From assembly GCF_026410545.1 (NCBI RefSeq), contig NZ_JAPMIT010000003.1:124001-188000 (forward strand): a stretch of DNA of 64,000 bases, in the 5' to 3' direction. Below, piece after piece: positions 1 through 11,899 of this stretch (position 1 is the first letter of the stretch; each line of letters opens with the position of its first letter). The translations under genes and the position numbers were made by a program. Origin of the DNA: Microbacterium sp. STN6 (GTDB taxonomy: Bacteria > Actinomycetota > Actinomycetes > Actinomycetales > Microbacteriaceae). Below the pieces are notes generated by a model. That model saw only the letters and a list, made by a program, of their open reading frames with translations. It made no database searches and was not told the DNA's origin.

Positions 1-11
1 AGCATTGACGC

Positions 12-3800
<3,789 letters not shown>

Positions 3801-3807
3801 TGGCGCG

Positions 3808-5124
3808 CTAGAACCAGATGCTCAGGCGCGGCGGCACGCTCGAGCGGAACGACGCGTCGATGGCTGCCGCAGACCCCGGCACCATCTCGGTGACGCGCCC
3901 GGCGCGCGCGAGCGTCGACGCCGAGACCCCGCCCAGGTAGAGCGAGCTCAGGTCGGCGACGTTCAGCGCGACGGAGGGCACCCCGACCGGGGCGTCGCCG
4001 GCGAGGGGCGACACGTGCGCGAGCCCGTCGGGGTCGATGTCGACGAGAATGCGGCCATCCGCGAACCCGAGCAGGTCGGTGATGTCGAACGCGAGCGTTC
4101 CCGGCGCCGCGTAGCGTCGTGCCTCGAGCGCCGCCGTCACGTCGATGATGCGTGCCCACAGGTGGTCGGTCGGCCGGGCGTGCACCGCGCGCATATCGGC
4201 GACCTGCCAGCGCACCGGCTCGTCGACCGACTGCAGCTCGGCCGTGACAGTGCCGACCAGGTCGAGCTCGATCAGGTAGCGCCAGAGCCCAGCGTAGGCA
4301 TCGTCGGTGGCGGCACACACGTACTGCACGCTCGCCGTGTGCCGCGTGAAGTCGTCGTCGCTGCCGTCGACCCGGTACAGCGCGAACCCCTGCGGCTCGC
4401 CGCCCGCGTCGTCGTAGCGCACGGCCCGCAGGTGCTTCGCCTCATCCTTCGGGTCGCCGACGAGACCGCAGAGCCGCGCCCACAGGTAGTCATCGAGCTC
4501 GATTTCGCCCGGCACCGCCCGTCGCGCCCTTTCCATGAGTCCGCGCAGCTCGTCGTGCACGTGCTGGGGCGTCACGAAATGCGCTCGACCGGATGCCGCG
4601 GGTCCGGCCCAGCCGGTCTTACGCGTGTCGAGGCGCAGCGCCGCCGCCATCGCCGCCGGACCGAACCCGTAGCGCGAGTAGATCGTCGCCTCCGACACCG
4701 TGAGAATTGCCAGAGGGATGCCGCAGGCGTGCGCCGTGCGCAGCTCCGACTCGAGCAGGGCCCGGGCGATGCCGCGGCGCCGGTGCGTCGGCGACACCGT
4801 GACCGAGCTGATCGCCCAGGCGTCGAGGCTCTCGCCGCCTGGCAGGCTGAGCGGTGTGGTCCAGCTGCTCACAGTCGCAACAGGCGTTCGCGGCTCGGGT
4901 GCGGTGTCGTCCCACACGCCCGTGGTGCGGCGGTACGCATTGTGGTGCAGCTGCTCGTCGAGCTCGCTCTGGGTGACGCGGGGACCGTGGAAGCCGCGCG
5001 CATCCGCCTGGAGCCAGGCCGCGAAGGCCTCGCGGTCGGAGGTATCGACGAGCGCGAGCCGCAGATCGTGGCCGCGGAGGCGCTCGGCGGATTCTGAATC
5101 GATGGGTGCATCGTTGAAGGCCAT
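3808..5124 (-). CDS. Eis-like GNAT N-acetyltransferase
   Basis: This is a 438-residue protein of the Eis (enhanced intracellular survival) family, which acetylates amines such as aminoglycosides or protein lysines using acetyl-CoA. The N-terminal GNAT domain shows the acetyl-CoA loop VSPTHRRRGIARALL at about 109-123 and a Tyr-containing SRYGFG stretch near 150. The C-terminal half fits the second GNAT-like and SCP2-like domains of the family, and the protein ends in Phe, as Eis proteins do (their C-terminal carboxylate acts in catalysis). Its length is typical. It converges with the SNF2 gene, leaving 7 bp between stop codons. Substrate unknown. Confidence 0.85.
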   Translation of the reverse strand: MAFNDAPIDSESAERLRGHDLRLALVDTSDREAFAAWLQADARGFHGPRVTQSELDEQLHHNAYRRTTGVWDDTAPEPRTPVATVSSWTTPLSLPGGESLDAWAISSVTVSPTHRRRGIARALLESELRTAHACGIPLAILTVSEATIYSRYGFGPAAMAAALRLDTRKTGWAGPAASGRAHFVTPQHVHDELRGLMERARRAVPGEIELDDYLWARLCGLVGDPKDEAKHLRAVRYDDAGGEPQGFALYRVDGSDDDFTRHTASVQYVCAATDDAYAGLWRYLIELDLVGTVTAELQSVDEPVRWQVADMRAVHARPTDHLWARIIDVTAALEARRYAAPGTLAFDITDLLGFADGRILVDIDPDGLAHVSPLAGDAPVGVPSVALNVADLSSLYLGGVSASTLARAGRVTEMVPGSAAAIDASFRSSVPPRLSIWF

Positions 5125-5223
5125 CGCTTCAGGCTAGTCGCGCTGGCGGTTCTCCCCACCCCGTCGGCGCGCCTCACCGCTCGCCCGCAGTCGCCGCCCA
5201 CCCCGGCGGCGGTTCCGCGAGAA

Positions 5224-5811
5224 TCAGCTGCGGGGGCGCAGCCCGTCGACGAGCAGGCCGAGCAGGCGGGTCACCTGGGCGTCGTCCTGGGTGTCGCTTG
5301 TCGCGAGGAACACCCCGACGAGTGTGGTCGTGACGTCGTCGGCCAGCGCGTCGCTGCGCAGCAGACCCGACTCACGGCCCTCGCGCAGAAACCCCTCGAT
5401 CGCCTCGTTCACGCGCTCACGTGTGCGCGCCGTTATCGCGGTGGCGGTGAGGGCGCCTGCGCGCATCGTCTCCGCCATGCCGCGCTTCGCGGAGACGAAC
5501 GCGGCGTACCGATCGATCCAGGCGCGGAAAGCGGCATCCGCTGGCATTCTCGCTCGCAGCTCGGTTGCAGCGTCGACCACCGCGTCGAGTTCGGTCGCGT
5601 AGACCGCCGCGATGAGGTCTTCGCGCGTCGGGAAGTTTCGGTAGAGGGTCCCGATGCCGACGCCGGCGGCTCGGGCGATGGCTTCGAGCGAGACCCCCGC
5701 TCCCGTCGTGGTGAATGCGTGGCGGGCGGCATCGACAAGGGCCGTTCGATTGCGCTCGGCGTCTGCTCGGGGAGCACGAGATCGGCGGGTCTGCGGGCTG
5801 GGGGATGCCAA
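5224..5811 (-). CDS. TetR-family transcriptional regulator
   Basis: This is a 195-residue TetR repressor. The N-terminal helix-turn-helix reads as VSLEAIARAAGVGIGTLYRNF and is followed by a ligand-binding helical domain. I place the start at TTG 5811. The longest open frame begins at ATG 5886, but that start would lie 2 bp from the divergent aldo/keto reductase start and would translate both operator palindromes. The TTG is preceded by GGAGG about 10 bases upstream, which is itself half of the first operator. Gene pair and operators suggest it represses itself and the reductase; the inducer is unknown. Confidence 0.85.
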   Translation of the reverse strand: MASPSPQTRRSRAPRADAERNRTALVDAARHAFTTTGAGVSLEAIARAAGVGIGTLYRNFPTREDLIAAVYATELDAVVDAATELRARMPADAAFRAWIDRYAAFVSAKRGMAETMRAGALTATAITARTRERVNEAIEGFLREGRESGLLRSDALADDVTTTLVGVFLATSDTQDDAQVTRLLGLLVDGLRPRS

Positions 5812-5813
5812 AG

Positions 5814-5827
5814 CGGAGGTTCCTCCG
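5814..5827. promoter_or_regulatory. TetR operator 1 (predicted)
   Basis: CGGAGGTTCCTCCG is an inverted repeat with 6-bp perfect arms around TT. It sits immediately upstream of the regulator's TTG start, and TATAGT follows at its right edge. It has the same arms as operator 2. Confidence 0.75.
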
Positions 5828-5845
5828 TATAGTGGGACTGCGAAG

Positions 5846-5859
5846 CGGAGGCACCTCCG
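5846..5859. promoter_or_regulatory. TetR operator 2 (predicted)
   Basis: CGGAGGCACCTCCG has the same 6-bp arms as operator 1. The two centres are 32 bp apart, about three helical turns, so two repressor dimers could bind the same DNA face between the divergent genes. It lies 30 bp upstream of the reductase start. Confidence 0.75.
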
Positions 5860-5888
5860 CCCACTGTCGAGTATAGGAGAGAGCACGG

Positions 5889-6803
5889 ATGACCGGCAGC
5901 ACTACCGCACACCCCGGAGGCACGTACCGCCTTGGCAATCACCACGTTTCCCGCATTGGCTTCGGGGCGATGGCGCTCGAACGCCTCGAACACGACCGCG
6001 CTGCCGGGCAGCGATTGTTGCGGCAGGCCATTGCCCTCGGTGTCGATCACATCGATACGGCAGACTTCTACGGCGACAGCGTGGCGAACGAGATCATCCG
6101 CAGCGCGGTTCTGCCAGGCGAGAACGTCGTCATCGCGACAAAGGTGGGCGCGGTACGGAGCGCCGGCGGCCCGCTGCCGCTGCGCCCGGCGCAGCACCCG
6201 CATGAGCTGCGTGCATCCGTCGAAGACAATGTGCGCACGCTCGGCCGTGACCGGCTTGACGTCGTCAACCTGCGCAGGCTCGATGACGCACGGCCCGGGC
6301 GAGGCATGAGGGCGGAAGGAGATCAGCTCGTCGACCTCGATGACCAACTCGCCGTCATGGTGGCCATGCGTGACGAGGGCCTCATCGGCGCGATCGGCGT
6401 TAGTGGCGTCGATGCCGCGGGGCTGCGCCGGGCGATTCCTGCGGGCATCGTGTGCGTACAGAACGATTTCAGCCTGGTCTCGCGGCACAACGAGGATCTG
6501 CTCGAGATCTGCACTGCGGAGGGCATTGCCTGGGTGCCGTTCTTCCCTCTCGGCTCGGCGTTCCCGCACCTGCCGAAGGTGGCCGAGCAGCCCGAGGTTA
6601 AAGCCGCGGCCGCGCGGCTCGGCGCGACCCCATCACAGATCGGGCTCGCCTGGCTGCTTGGCCACGCACCGAACACGCTGCTCATACCGGGCACCAGCAA
6701 CGGCGAGCACCTGGCCGAGAATGTGGCCGTGGGTGAGATCGTTCTCGATGCGGAGACGACGGCGGAGCTCGACGCTCTCTGGTCACGCCGCTTCGAGGAG
6801 TGA
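5889..6803 (+). CDS. Aldo/keto reductase, PdxI/YdbC-like
   Basis: This is a 304-residue TIM-barrel NADPH-dependent oxidoreductase. The motifs HIDTADFYG (Asp and Tyr of the catalytic tetrad) and ATKVG (Lys) are present. Where most aldo/keto reductases have the catalytic His (strand 4, usually LxxxH), this protein reads VVNLRRLDD, as in the YdbC/pyridoxal reductase (PdxI) branch. An AGGAG at 5875-5879 precedes the ATG. It is divergent from the TetR gene and shares two operators with it, so it is probably induced by the TetR ligand. Pyridoxal reduction is a possibility by family resemblance, not shown. Confidence 0.85.
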   Translation: MTGSTTAHPGGTYRLGNHHVSRIGFGAMALERLEHDRAAGQRLLRQAIALGVDHIDTADFYGDSVANEIIRSAVLPGENVVIATKVGAVRSAGGPLPLRPAQHPHELRASVEDNVRTLGRDRLDVVNLRRLDDARPGRGMRAEGDQLVDLDDQLAVMVAMRDEGLIGAIGVSGVDAAGLRRAIPAGIVCVQNDFSLVSRHNEDLLEICTAEGIAWVPFFPLGSAFPHLPKVAEQPEVKAAAARLGATPSQIGLAWLLGHAPNTLLIPGTSNGEHLAENVAVGEIVLDAETTAELDALWSRRFEE

Positions 6804-6808
6804 CGACG

Positions 6809-7007
6809 CGCCACGACAGCAGCCGGGCGCGCCGCCTCGCCGGGTGACGACCCCGCCACACACGCAGCTGGGCGCGCCGCCTCGCCAGGTGACGGCCCCG
6901 CCACACACGCACCTGGGCACCCCGCTCGCCGGGCAACTGCCCCGCCACACACGCACCTGGGCACCCCGCTCGCCGGGCAACTCCCCCGCCACACACGCAC
7001 CTGGGAG
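6809..7007. repeat. 45-46 bp tandem repeat array
   Basis: About four and a half degenerate units of 45-46 bp lie just after the reductase stop. The recurring core is CGCCACACACGCACCTGGGC followed by a Gly/Pro-type GC-rich tail (CCGCTCGCCGGGCAAC). The last two full units are almost identical. A related single copy (GACACACGCACCTCGGCTGG) appears near 51183, so the unit is dispersed in the genome. No coding function is apparent. Confidence 0.85.
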
Positions 7008-7034
7008 CGCGATACGCAGTCGTGGGCACGCCCG

Positions 7035-8474
7035 TCATTGCCTGCTGACCGCGCTGAGCAGGCGGGTGACGGATTTGGTGGCCGGCTTCCATTGGCCGCT
7101 GGGGTTGAGCCACGGCGGGGCCTTGATGTGGGGTGTGCCGTGGTGCATACGAACGTGCCAGCCGGAGGTGTCAATGGTGCGATGGTGATACCAGCACAGG
7201 CAGACGCCGTTGTCCGTGTGCGTCGGGCCTCCCGCGCGGTCGGGGGTGACATGGTGGATTTCGGTCCAGGCGGCGGGTACGTGGCAGCCGGGGATAACGC
7301 ACCCGCCGTCACGTAGTTCGATGCCGCGGCGCTGCTTGGGGGTGAAGCATCGTTGCGGGCTGCCGAGGCCGGTGATGCGACCGGTGTCGTCGAAGTGAAT
7401 GGGTTGGATGCCGCCCGTGCAGGCGAATTGTTTCACCGTGGTCATCGAGACGGGGGTCTCGGAGCCGTCGATGTGGCCGATGCCGCGGCCGGTGGCGAGG
7501 TCGCCGGCGCGCACGCTGACGAGGACGGTGGGTGCTGCGCCACCGATGGTGGGTGCGTCGGTCGCGCGGGCGGCGGCATCGATCATGGCGGCGAGCACGT
7601 CGTGGCGTTGCTGGTCGAGACTGCGCGGATCGCGTTGCTGATCGAGGCTGCGCGGATCGCGCTGCCGGGCGTCCAAGTCGCCCTCCCGCGCTGAGCGCGC
7701 AGTGCCTTCGTCGTCGGCCAGGAAGGCGGGACCGGTTCTGGGCGTGAGGTAGGCATCGAAGAGGCGGGCCATCTTCGCGGCGATCTCGGGCATCAGGGCA
7801 CCGCTCAGCGGGACGACGCCGTCGCGCGGCCGGCCGAGGCGAACGCCGCGGCGGGTGAGGGCCTTCTCTTCCTCGCGCAGGACGCCATCGGGGTCCAGTG
7901 CCGCCGCCCACACCTGCGCCTGCAACCGGATGTCCTCGGCCGTCGCCGGCGCCGGGCTTTCGGGCGCAGCGCCGGTGGCGGCGGCGACAAGCTCGCTTTC
8001 GGCGGAGGCGATATGGGCGGGATGCGCCGTGTTCAGCACGGGCCGCAGAGCGGCCACGATCGCGGCGGCCGCATCCGCCCCCAATGTTCCATCGGCGACC
8101 GCGGAGGCGACGGCGGGGAAGAGCGCGGGCGCATCGGCCCCGGTCAACGTGGGGCGGCGGCGCAGGCACGCGCCCAACCGCATCCGCATCTCGACCGTGG
8201 AGGGGCCGGCGAGGGTGAGACGTTGCAGCAACTCGTTCGGATTGCGGCAGCCGCGGCGGGCGGCCAGACCCTCACCGGCAAGCTCGCGGCGGGAACGATG
8301 GGCGATCTCCGCCGCCAGTACCAGCCGGCGCGCATCGACGAGCCGGCCGAGCTCTTCGACCGCCACCGTTTCGGCGATCAGCTCGTCGTCGGTCAACGCG
8401 CGGGCATCGGCTGAGCGGCCGTCACCGCAGCGCAGCAGCTGCGTCGCGTCGCTGAAGCCGCTCGTCGTGTTCAT
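7035..8474 (-). CDS. DUF222 / HNH endonuclease domain protein (13E12-repeat type)
   Basis: This is a 479-residue protein of the DUF222-HNH family, present in many copies in Actinobacteria. The N-terminal 300 residues are the helical DUF222 region. The C-terminal HNH nuclease shows CVIPGC, EIHHVTPDRAGG, DNGVCLCWYHHR, i.e. the Zn-binding Cys/His set and catalytic HH. A short internal duplication (RDPRSLDQQ twice) reflects a DNA repeat near 7615-7665. The biological role of the family is unknown; some copies travel with repeats. It stands alone here between the tandem array and the first sugar importer. Confidence 0.88.
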   Translation of the reverse strand: MNTTSGFSDATQLLRCGDGRSADARALTDDELIAETVAVEELGRLVDARRLVLAAEIAHRSRRELAGEGLAARRGCRNPNELLQRLTLAGPSTVEMRMRLGACLRRRPTLTGADAPALFPAVASAVADGTLGADAAAAIVAALRPVLNTAHPAHIASAESELVAAATGAAPESPAPATAEDIRLQAQVWAAALDPDGVLREEEKALTRRGVRLGRPRDGVVPLSGALMPEIAAKMARLFDAYLTPRTGPAFLADDEGTARSAREGDLDARQRDPRSLDQQRDPRSLDQQRHDVLAAMIDAAARATDAPTIGGAAPTVLVSVRAGDLATGRGIGHIDGSETPVSMTTVKQFACTGGIQPIHFDDTGRITGLGSPQRCFTPKQRRGIELRDGGCVIPGCHVPAAWTEIHHVTPDRAGGPTHTDNGVCLCWYHHRTIDTSGWHVRMHHGTPHIKAPPWLNPSGQWKPATKSVTRLLSAVSRQ

Positions 8475-8644
8475 GGTTCAAGTGTCCCAGCGGCCACCGA
8501 CATTGGACGAGGACAAAGCCCCGGTCAATGCCTCTTTCCTGTGGAGAGCCACTGACCGACGCACCCTGTGTAGGAGAAGCCCGGGTCAGCAGGAAGATGA
8601 GGGCCAAAGCGTTCCCCACCTCTCGGCGACCGGCCCTGACGCTG

Positions 8645-8671
8645 TTGCATTCATCGACCGTCACCTATAGC
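8645..8671 (+). promoter_or_regulatory. Candidate promoter of sugar ABC operon 1
   Basis: TTGCAT (8645-8650) and TATAGC (8666-8671) are separated by 15 bp, a slightly short spacer, and lie 65 bp upstream of the binding-protein start. The adjacent palindrome downstream fits a repressible promoter. Confidence 0.45.
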
Positions 8672-8683
8672 ATGCCTAATCGT

Positions 8684-8699
8684 AGTTACTCGTGTAACT
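8684..8699. promoter_or_regulatory. Operator upstream of sugar ABC operon 1
   Basis: AGTTACTCGTGTAACT is an inverted repeat with perfect 6-bp arms (AGTTAC/GTAACT) around a 4-bp centre. It lies just downstream of the candidate -10. The LacI gene at the end of this cluster is the obvious binder. However, the half-site equals that of the ROK-type operators at 29752 and 31056, so cross-regulation is possible. Confidence 0.6.
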
Positions 8700-8735
8700 C
8701 AGGGGCGAAAATGATTGCATCAATGAGGAGCAACA

Positions 8736-10019
8736 ATGAAGAAGGTTTGGCTCATAAGCGCGGCGGCCATCGTCGCGTCCAGCACCCTCGCTCTCGGAGG
8801 CTGTTCGAGCGGCGGCTCCGGCGGCGCATCCGGTGGCTCCGGCCACGCCACAATTGAAGTTGAGACCGACATGGGCTCTGGCACGCCAGAACTCAAGGCG
8901 CTCACCAGCATCGCAAAAGAATTTGAGAGCACTCACAAGAACATCACCCTGAAGCTCGTCCCGGGGACCGGTGAGACGAACTACGAGGCAGCCATCAAGG
9001 TCCGCCTCGCGGCTCACAACCCACCCGACATCTGGATGACCCACGGATGGTCCGTCCTGCGCTACGGCCAGTTCCTGGCACCCCTTCAGGACGAGAGCTG
9101 GGCCAAGAACCTTAACCCTGCGCTCAAGCCCGCCATGGTCGATGAGAAGGGGAATCTCTTCGCGTTGCCCACCGACATCGACGTTTCGGGGATCATGTAC
9201 AACGCCGACGTGCTGAAGGAGGCCGGCATCGACCCTGCCTCCATCACCAGCTGGAGCGCTTTCGATGCGGCGTGCGCGAAGCTCAAAGCCGAAGGGATCT
9301 CTCCGCTTTATGTCGGCGGCAAGAGCATGGCGGCCGCAGTCGCTGACCGCCTTCTGCCCGGCGGCTTTTCAGATTCCGCGCTCAAGAAGATGAAGTCCGG
9401 CACGTTTGTTGCCAAGGACTTCGCCAAGACGTTGAAGCTCATCGCGAACTGGAAGCAGGCGGGATACCTCAACCCCGACTACTCCTCCGCCAACCAGACG
9501 ACCATGGGAGACGCCTTGGCCCGCGGCCAGGCGGCATTCGAAATGGGACCGACCTCGATCGTCAACACCGCGCACTCCACGAACCCGAAGGCGCAATTCG
9601 GCTTCATCCCGATTCCGTCGATCGACGACAACGACACCTTCCTCGTCGCCGGTGAACGAACCGCGTTCGGCGCGTCGAAGACAGGAAAGCACCTCGCGCA
9701 GGCCAAGGAGTTCTTGACGTTCCTCGCTCAGCCGGCAAACGAGACGGCAATGTCCGCTGCCACCGCTTCGGCGCCCGGGCTGACCAACGCCAAGGAAACC
9801 AAGGGCATCCTGAGCTCGAGCTTCGCCACGTACGTCACCGAGAAGAGCACGCCGTCCGTGCCCTATTTCGATCGGGTGTACCTGCCGGACGGTGCGTGGG
9901 TGCCTCTGGGCAACGCGATCGATTCGGTCATCACCGGGCAGTCGAGTGTCGATGCGGCGACGCAGATGATGCAGCAGACCTATGAGAGCCTCTCGGCGCA
10001 GGCGAAGGCCAACTCCTAG
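8736..10019 (+). CDS. Extracellular sugar-binding lipoprotein (ABC family 1)
   Basis: This is a 427-residue solute-binding protein of a carbohydrate (CUT1-type) ABC importer. The signal peptide ends in the lipobox LALGGC with acylated Cys23, followed by a Gly/Ser linker, so the protein is anchored outside the membrane. The rest fits the family (DIWMTHGW, PTDIDVSGIMYNADVLKEAGI). GAGGAG at 8725-8730 is a good ribosome site. It heads a run of two permeases and a sulfatase; no ATPase is encoded, so a shared MsiK-type ATPase elsewhere is likely. The sulfatase suggests a sulfated glycan or sugar as ligand, by inference. Confidence 0.92.
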   Translation: MKKVWLISAAAIVASSTLALGGCSSGGSGGASGGSGHATIEVETDMGSGTPELKALTSIAKEFESTHKNITLKLVPGTGETNYEAAIKVRLAAHNPPDIWMTHGWSVLRYGQFLAPLQDESWAKNLNPALKPAMVDEKGNLFALPTDIDVSGIMYNADVLKEAGIDPASITSWSAFDAACAKLKAEGISPLYVGGKSMAAAVADRLLPGGFSDSALKKMKSGTFVAKDFAKTLKLIANWKQAGYLNPDYSSANQTTMGDALARGQAAFEMGPTSIVNTAHSTNPKAQFGFIPIPSIDDNDTFLVAGERTAFGASKTGKHLAQAKEFLTFLAQPANETAMSAATASAPGLTNAKETKGILSSSFATYVTEKSTPSVPYFDRVYLPDGAWVPLGNAIDSVITGQSSVDAATQMMQQTYESLSAQAKANS

Positions 10020-10039
10020 TTATGCCTCAACCTTCCCTC

Positions 10040-10085
10040 ACCCTGCGTGGCGAGTCCTCGAACCTCGGGACTCGCCGCGCAGGGT
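10040..10085 (+). terminator. Intercistronic stem-loop between binding protein and permease
   Basis: ACCCTGCGTGGCGAGTCC (10040-10057) pairs with 10068-10085 over 18 bp with a single G-U pair and a 10-base loop. No T-run follows, so it is more likely a partial terminator or mRNA-protecting hairpin that raises binding protein over permease than a full terminator. Confidence 0.75.
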
Positions 10086-10120
10086 CACGCCCACCAGGCG
10101 GTCGCCGTCGACGCAGGCCC

Positions 10121-10993
10121 ATGCGATCAGTCCCGCTGCGCGCAAACCTGCTTTACGTGCCGGCGCTGATCATCTTCGCGATCTTCATCGCCTACCCGCT
10201 CATCCGGGGATTCGGAATCTCCTTCACCAGTTGGGATGGCTTCAGCCCGCAAAAGCATTTCATCGGCGTTGACAACTACCTCCGCCTCTTCACGGACAGC
10301 ACCTTCGGCCATGTCGTGCTCAACACGTTCATCTACGGCGTTGGCAGCACGGTGCTGCAGCAGGTCTTCGGCCTCGGGCTGGCGCTGATTCTGCGCAAGC
10401 CGACACGTCGCAGCGGGATCCTCCGCGCCATCATCTACCTGCCGGCCCTGGTCTCGCCGGTGATCATGGGCACGATGTACTACCTGCTCTTCCAGTACAA
10501 CGACGGCGCCCTCAATGACCTTGTCGGCCTCTTCGGCGCCGACAAGGTCGCGTGGCTGAACAACGCGACGGTCGCCATCATCATCATCGTTCTGGTCAAC
10601 AGCCTGCAGTTCATGGGCATCTCCATGGTGATCTACCTTGCGGGCCTGCACTCGATCCCGGCGATGTACTACGAGGCGTCCACTCTCGACGGCGCCGCCG
10701 GATGGAAGCAATTCCTGCACATCACCGCTCCACTCCTTTGGCCGGCGTTCACCGCAAGCGTCGTTCTCAACCTCATCAACGGGCTGAAGCTCTTCGACGT
10801 CATCACCGTTCTGACCGCGGGCGGCCCGGGGTACTCGACGAACTCGGTATCGACCCTGATCAGCATCACGTACTTCGACAGCCAGAACGCCGGATACGCG
10901 GCCTCCATGGGCGTGGTTCTCTTCGCCATCATCGTCGTGTTCGCGCTGATCGTTAACTCGAGCTTCAGCCGTTTGAATCCGGAGGCCGATTGA
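10121..10993 (+). CDS. Sugar ABC transporter permease (MalF-like)
   Basis: This is a 290-residue inner-membrane permease of a CUT1 importer with about six membrane segments and the EAA loop (YYEASTLDGAAGWKQFLHIT) that contacts the ATPase. The open frame reaches back to ATG 10022, but those 33 extra residues are Arg/Pro-rich and are encoded by the intercistronic hairpin, so I take ATG 10121 (protein MRSVPLRANLL). A weak GCAGG precedes it. It overlaps the next permease by one base at TGATG. Confidence 0.88.
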   Translation: MRSVPLRANLLYVPALIIFAIFIAYPLIRGFGISFTSWDGFSPQKHFIGVDNYLRLFTDSTFGHVVLNTFIYGVGSTVLQQVFGLGLALILRKPTRRSGILRAIIYLPALVSPVIMGTMYYLLFQYNDGALNDLVGLFGADKVAWLNNATVAIIIIVLVNSLQFMGISMVIYLAGLHSIPAMYYEASTLDGAAGWKQFLHITAPLLWPAFTASVVLNLINGLKLFDVITVLTAGGPGYSTNSVSTLISITYFDSQNAGYAASMGVVLFAIIVVFALIVNSSFSRLNPEAD

Positions 10994-11820
10994 TGCCGAT
11001 GTTCACCAAGCGTGCCAGCAAAATCGTTCTGGGTGTGCTGATCGCGGTCGCTGTGATCGCGCAGCTGCTGCCCTTCTACATCTCCCTGACCACCGCGTTC
11101 AAGAGCCGAACAGACCTGTCGTCGCGGCTTGTTCCGCCGCACACGCTTTACCTCGGGAACTTCGCGGAGGCCATCAACGACGGCGGCATCTTCCGCGCCA
11201 TCCTCAACAGCCTGATCGTGACCGGAGGCGGCACGCTGCTGGTGCTCGTGTTGGGCGCGCTCGCGGCCTACCCTCTGACGCGGTTGCGTACCAGGACGAA
11301 CCGTATCGTTCTGGCGCTGATTCTCGTCATGATGATGGTGCCGCCCTTGAGCATCCTGGTTCCGCTGTACTCCATGCTCGTCGACATCGGCGGCATCAAT
11401 ACCTATTGGGGGATCACGCTCACCCTCGTCGCCGAACACCTTCCGCTGGCGATCTTCATGTACAGCGCGTTCCTGGGCAGTGTGCCGTATTCCTTGGAAG
11501 AGGCGGCCGCTCTGGATGGTGCCGGACTGTTCCGACGCCTCTACAACATCGTCTTCCCCCTGCTCAAGCCCGTCACCGCCTCCGTGGCGATCCTCGCCGG
11601 CGTGCCCATCTGGAACGAATTCGCACTGTCGGTCTACATCCTCAACGATCAAAGCGTCAGAACGATCGCCCCCACCGTGAGCACGTTCTTCTCGCAGTCG
11701 ACCAGCAATCTCGGGGCCGCATCCGCAGCGTCACTTCTCGCCTTCGTACCCATCCTTCTGGTCTACCTGTTCCTGCAGCGGTACTTCATGGAAGGAGCGG
11801 CTGCGGGTGCCATCAAGTGA
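10993..11820 (+). CDS. Sugar ABC transporter permease (MalG-like)
   Basis: This 275-residue permease partners the preceding MalF-like subunit. It has about six membrane helices and the EAA motif (LEEAAALDGAGLFRRLYNIVFP). The ATG at 10993 overlaps the previous stop (TGATG) and has GGAGG at 10981-10985, seven bases upstream; the TTG at 10990 is therefore not needed. It is followed by a sulfatase after 79 bp. The arrangement shows a dedicated importer without its own ATPase. Confidence 0.9.
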   Translation: MPMFTKRASKIVLGVLIAVAVIAQLLPFYISLTTAFKSRTDLSSRLVPPHTLYLGNFAEAINDGGIFRAILNSLIVTGGGTLLVLVLGALAAYPLTRLRTRTNRIVLALILVMMMVPPLSILVPLYSMLVDIGGINTYWGITLTLVAEHLPLAIFMYSAFLGSVPYSLEEAAALDGAGLFRRLYNIVFPLLKPVTASVAILAGVPIWNEFALSVYILNDQSVRTIAPTVSTFFSQSTSNLGAASAASLLAFVPILLVYLFLQRYFMEGAAAGAIK

Positions 11821-11899
11821 TCGGATAGCGAAAACCGCGCCGATGGGTCAAAAGCTACTCCGCCGCAGTGACGTCGGTTCCGTGGAAAGGCAATGCACT

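Noticed and set aside
6809-7007. CRISPR-like array
   Set aside because: Degenerate 45-46 bp tandem units have no distinct spacers; it is a tandem repeat.
8528-8857. Plus-strand frame covering the importer promoter
   Set aside because: It crosses the operator and overlaps the binding-protein gene in another frame with no domain.
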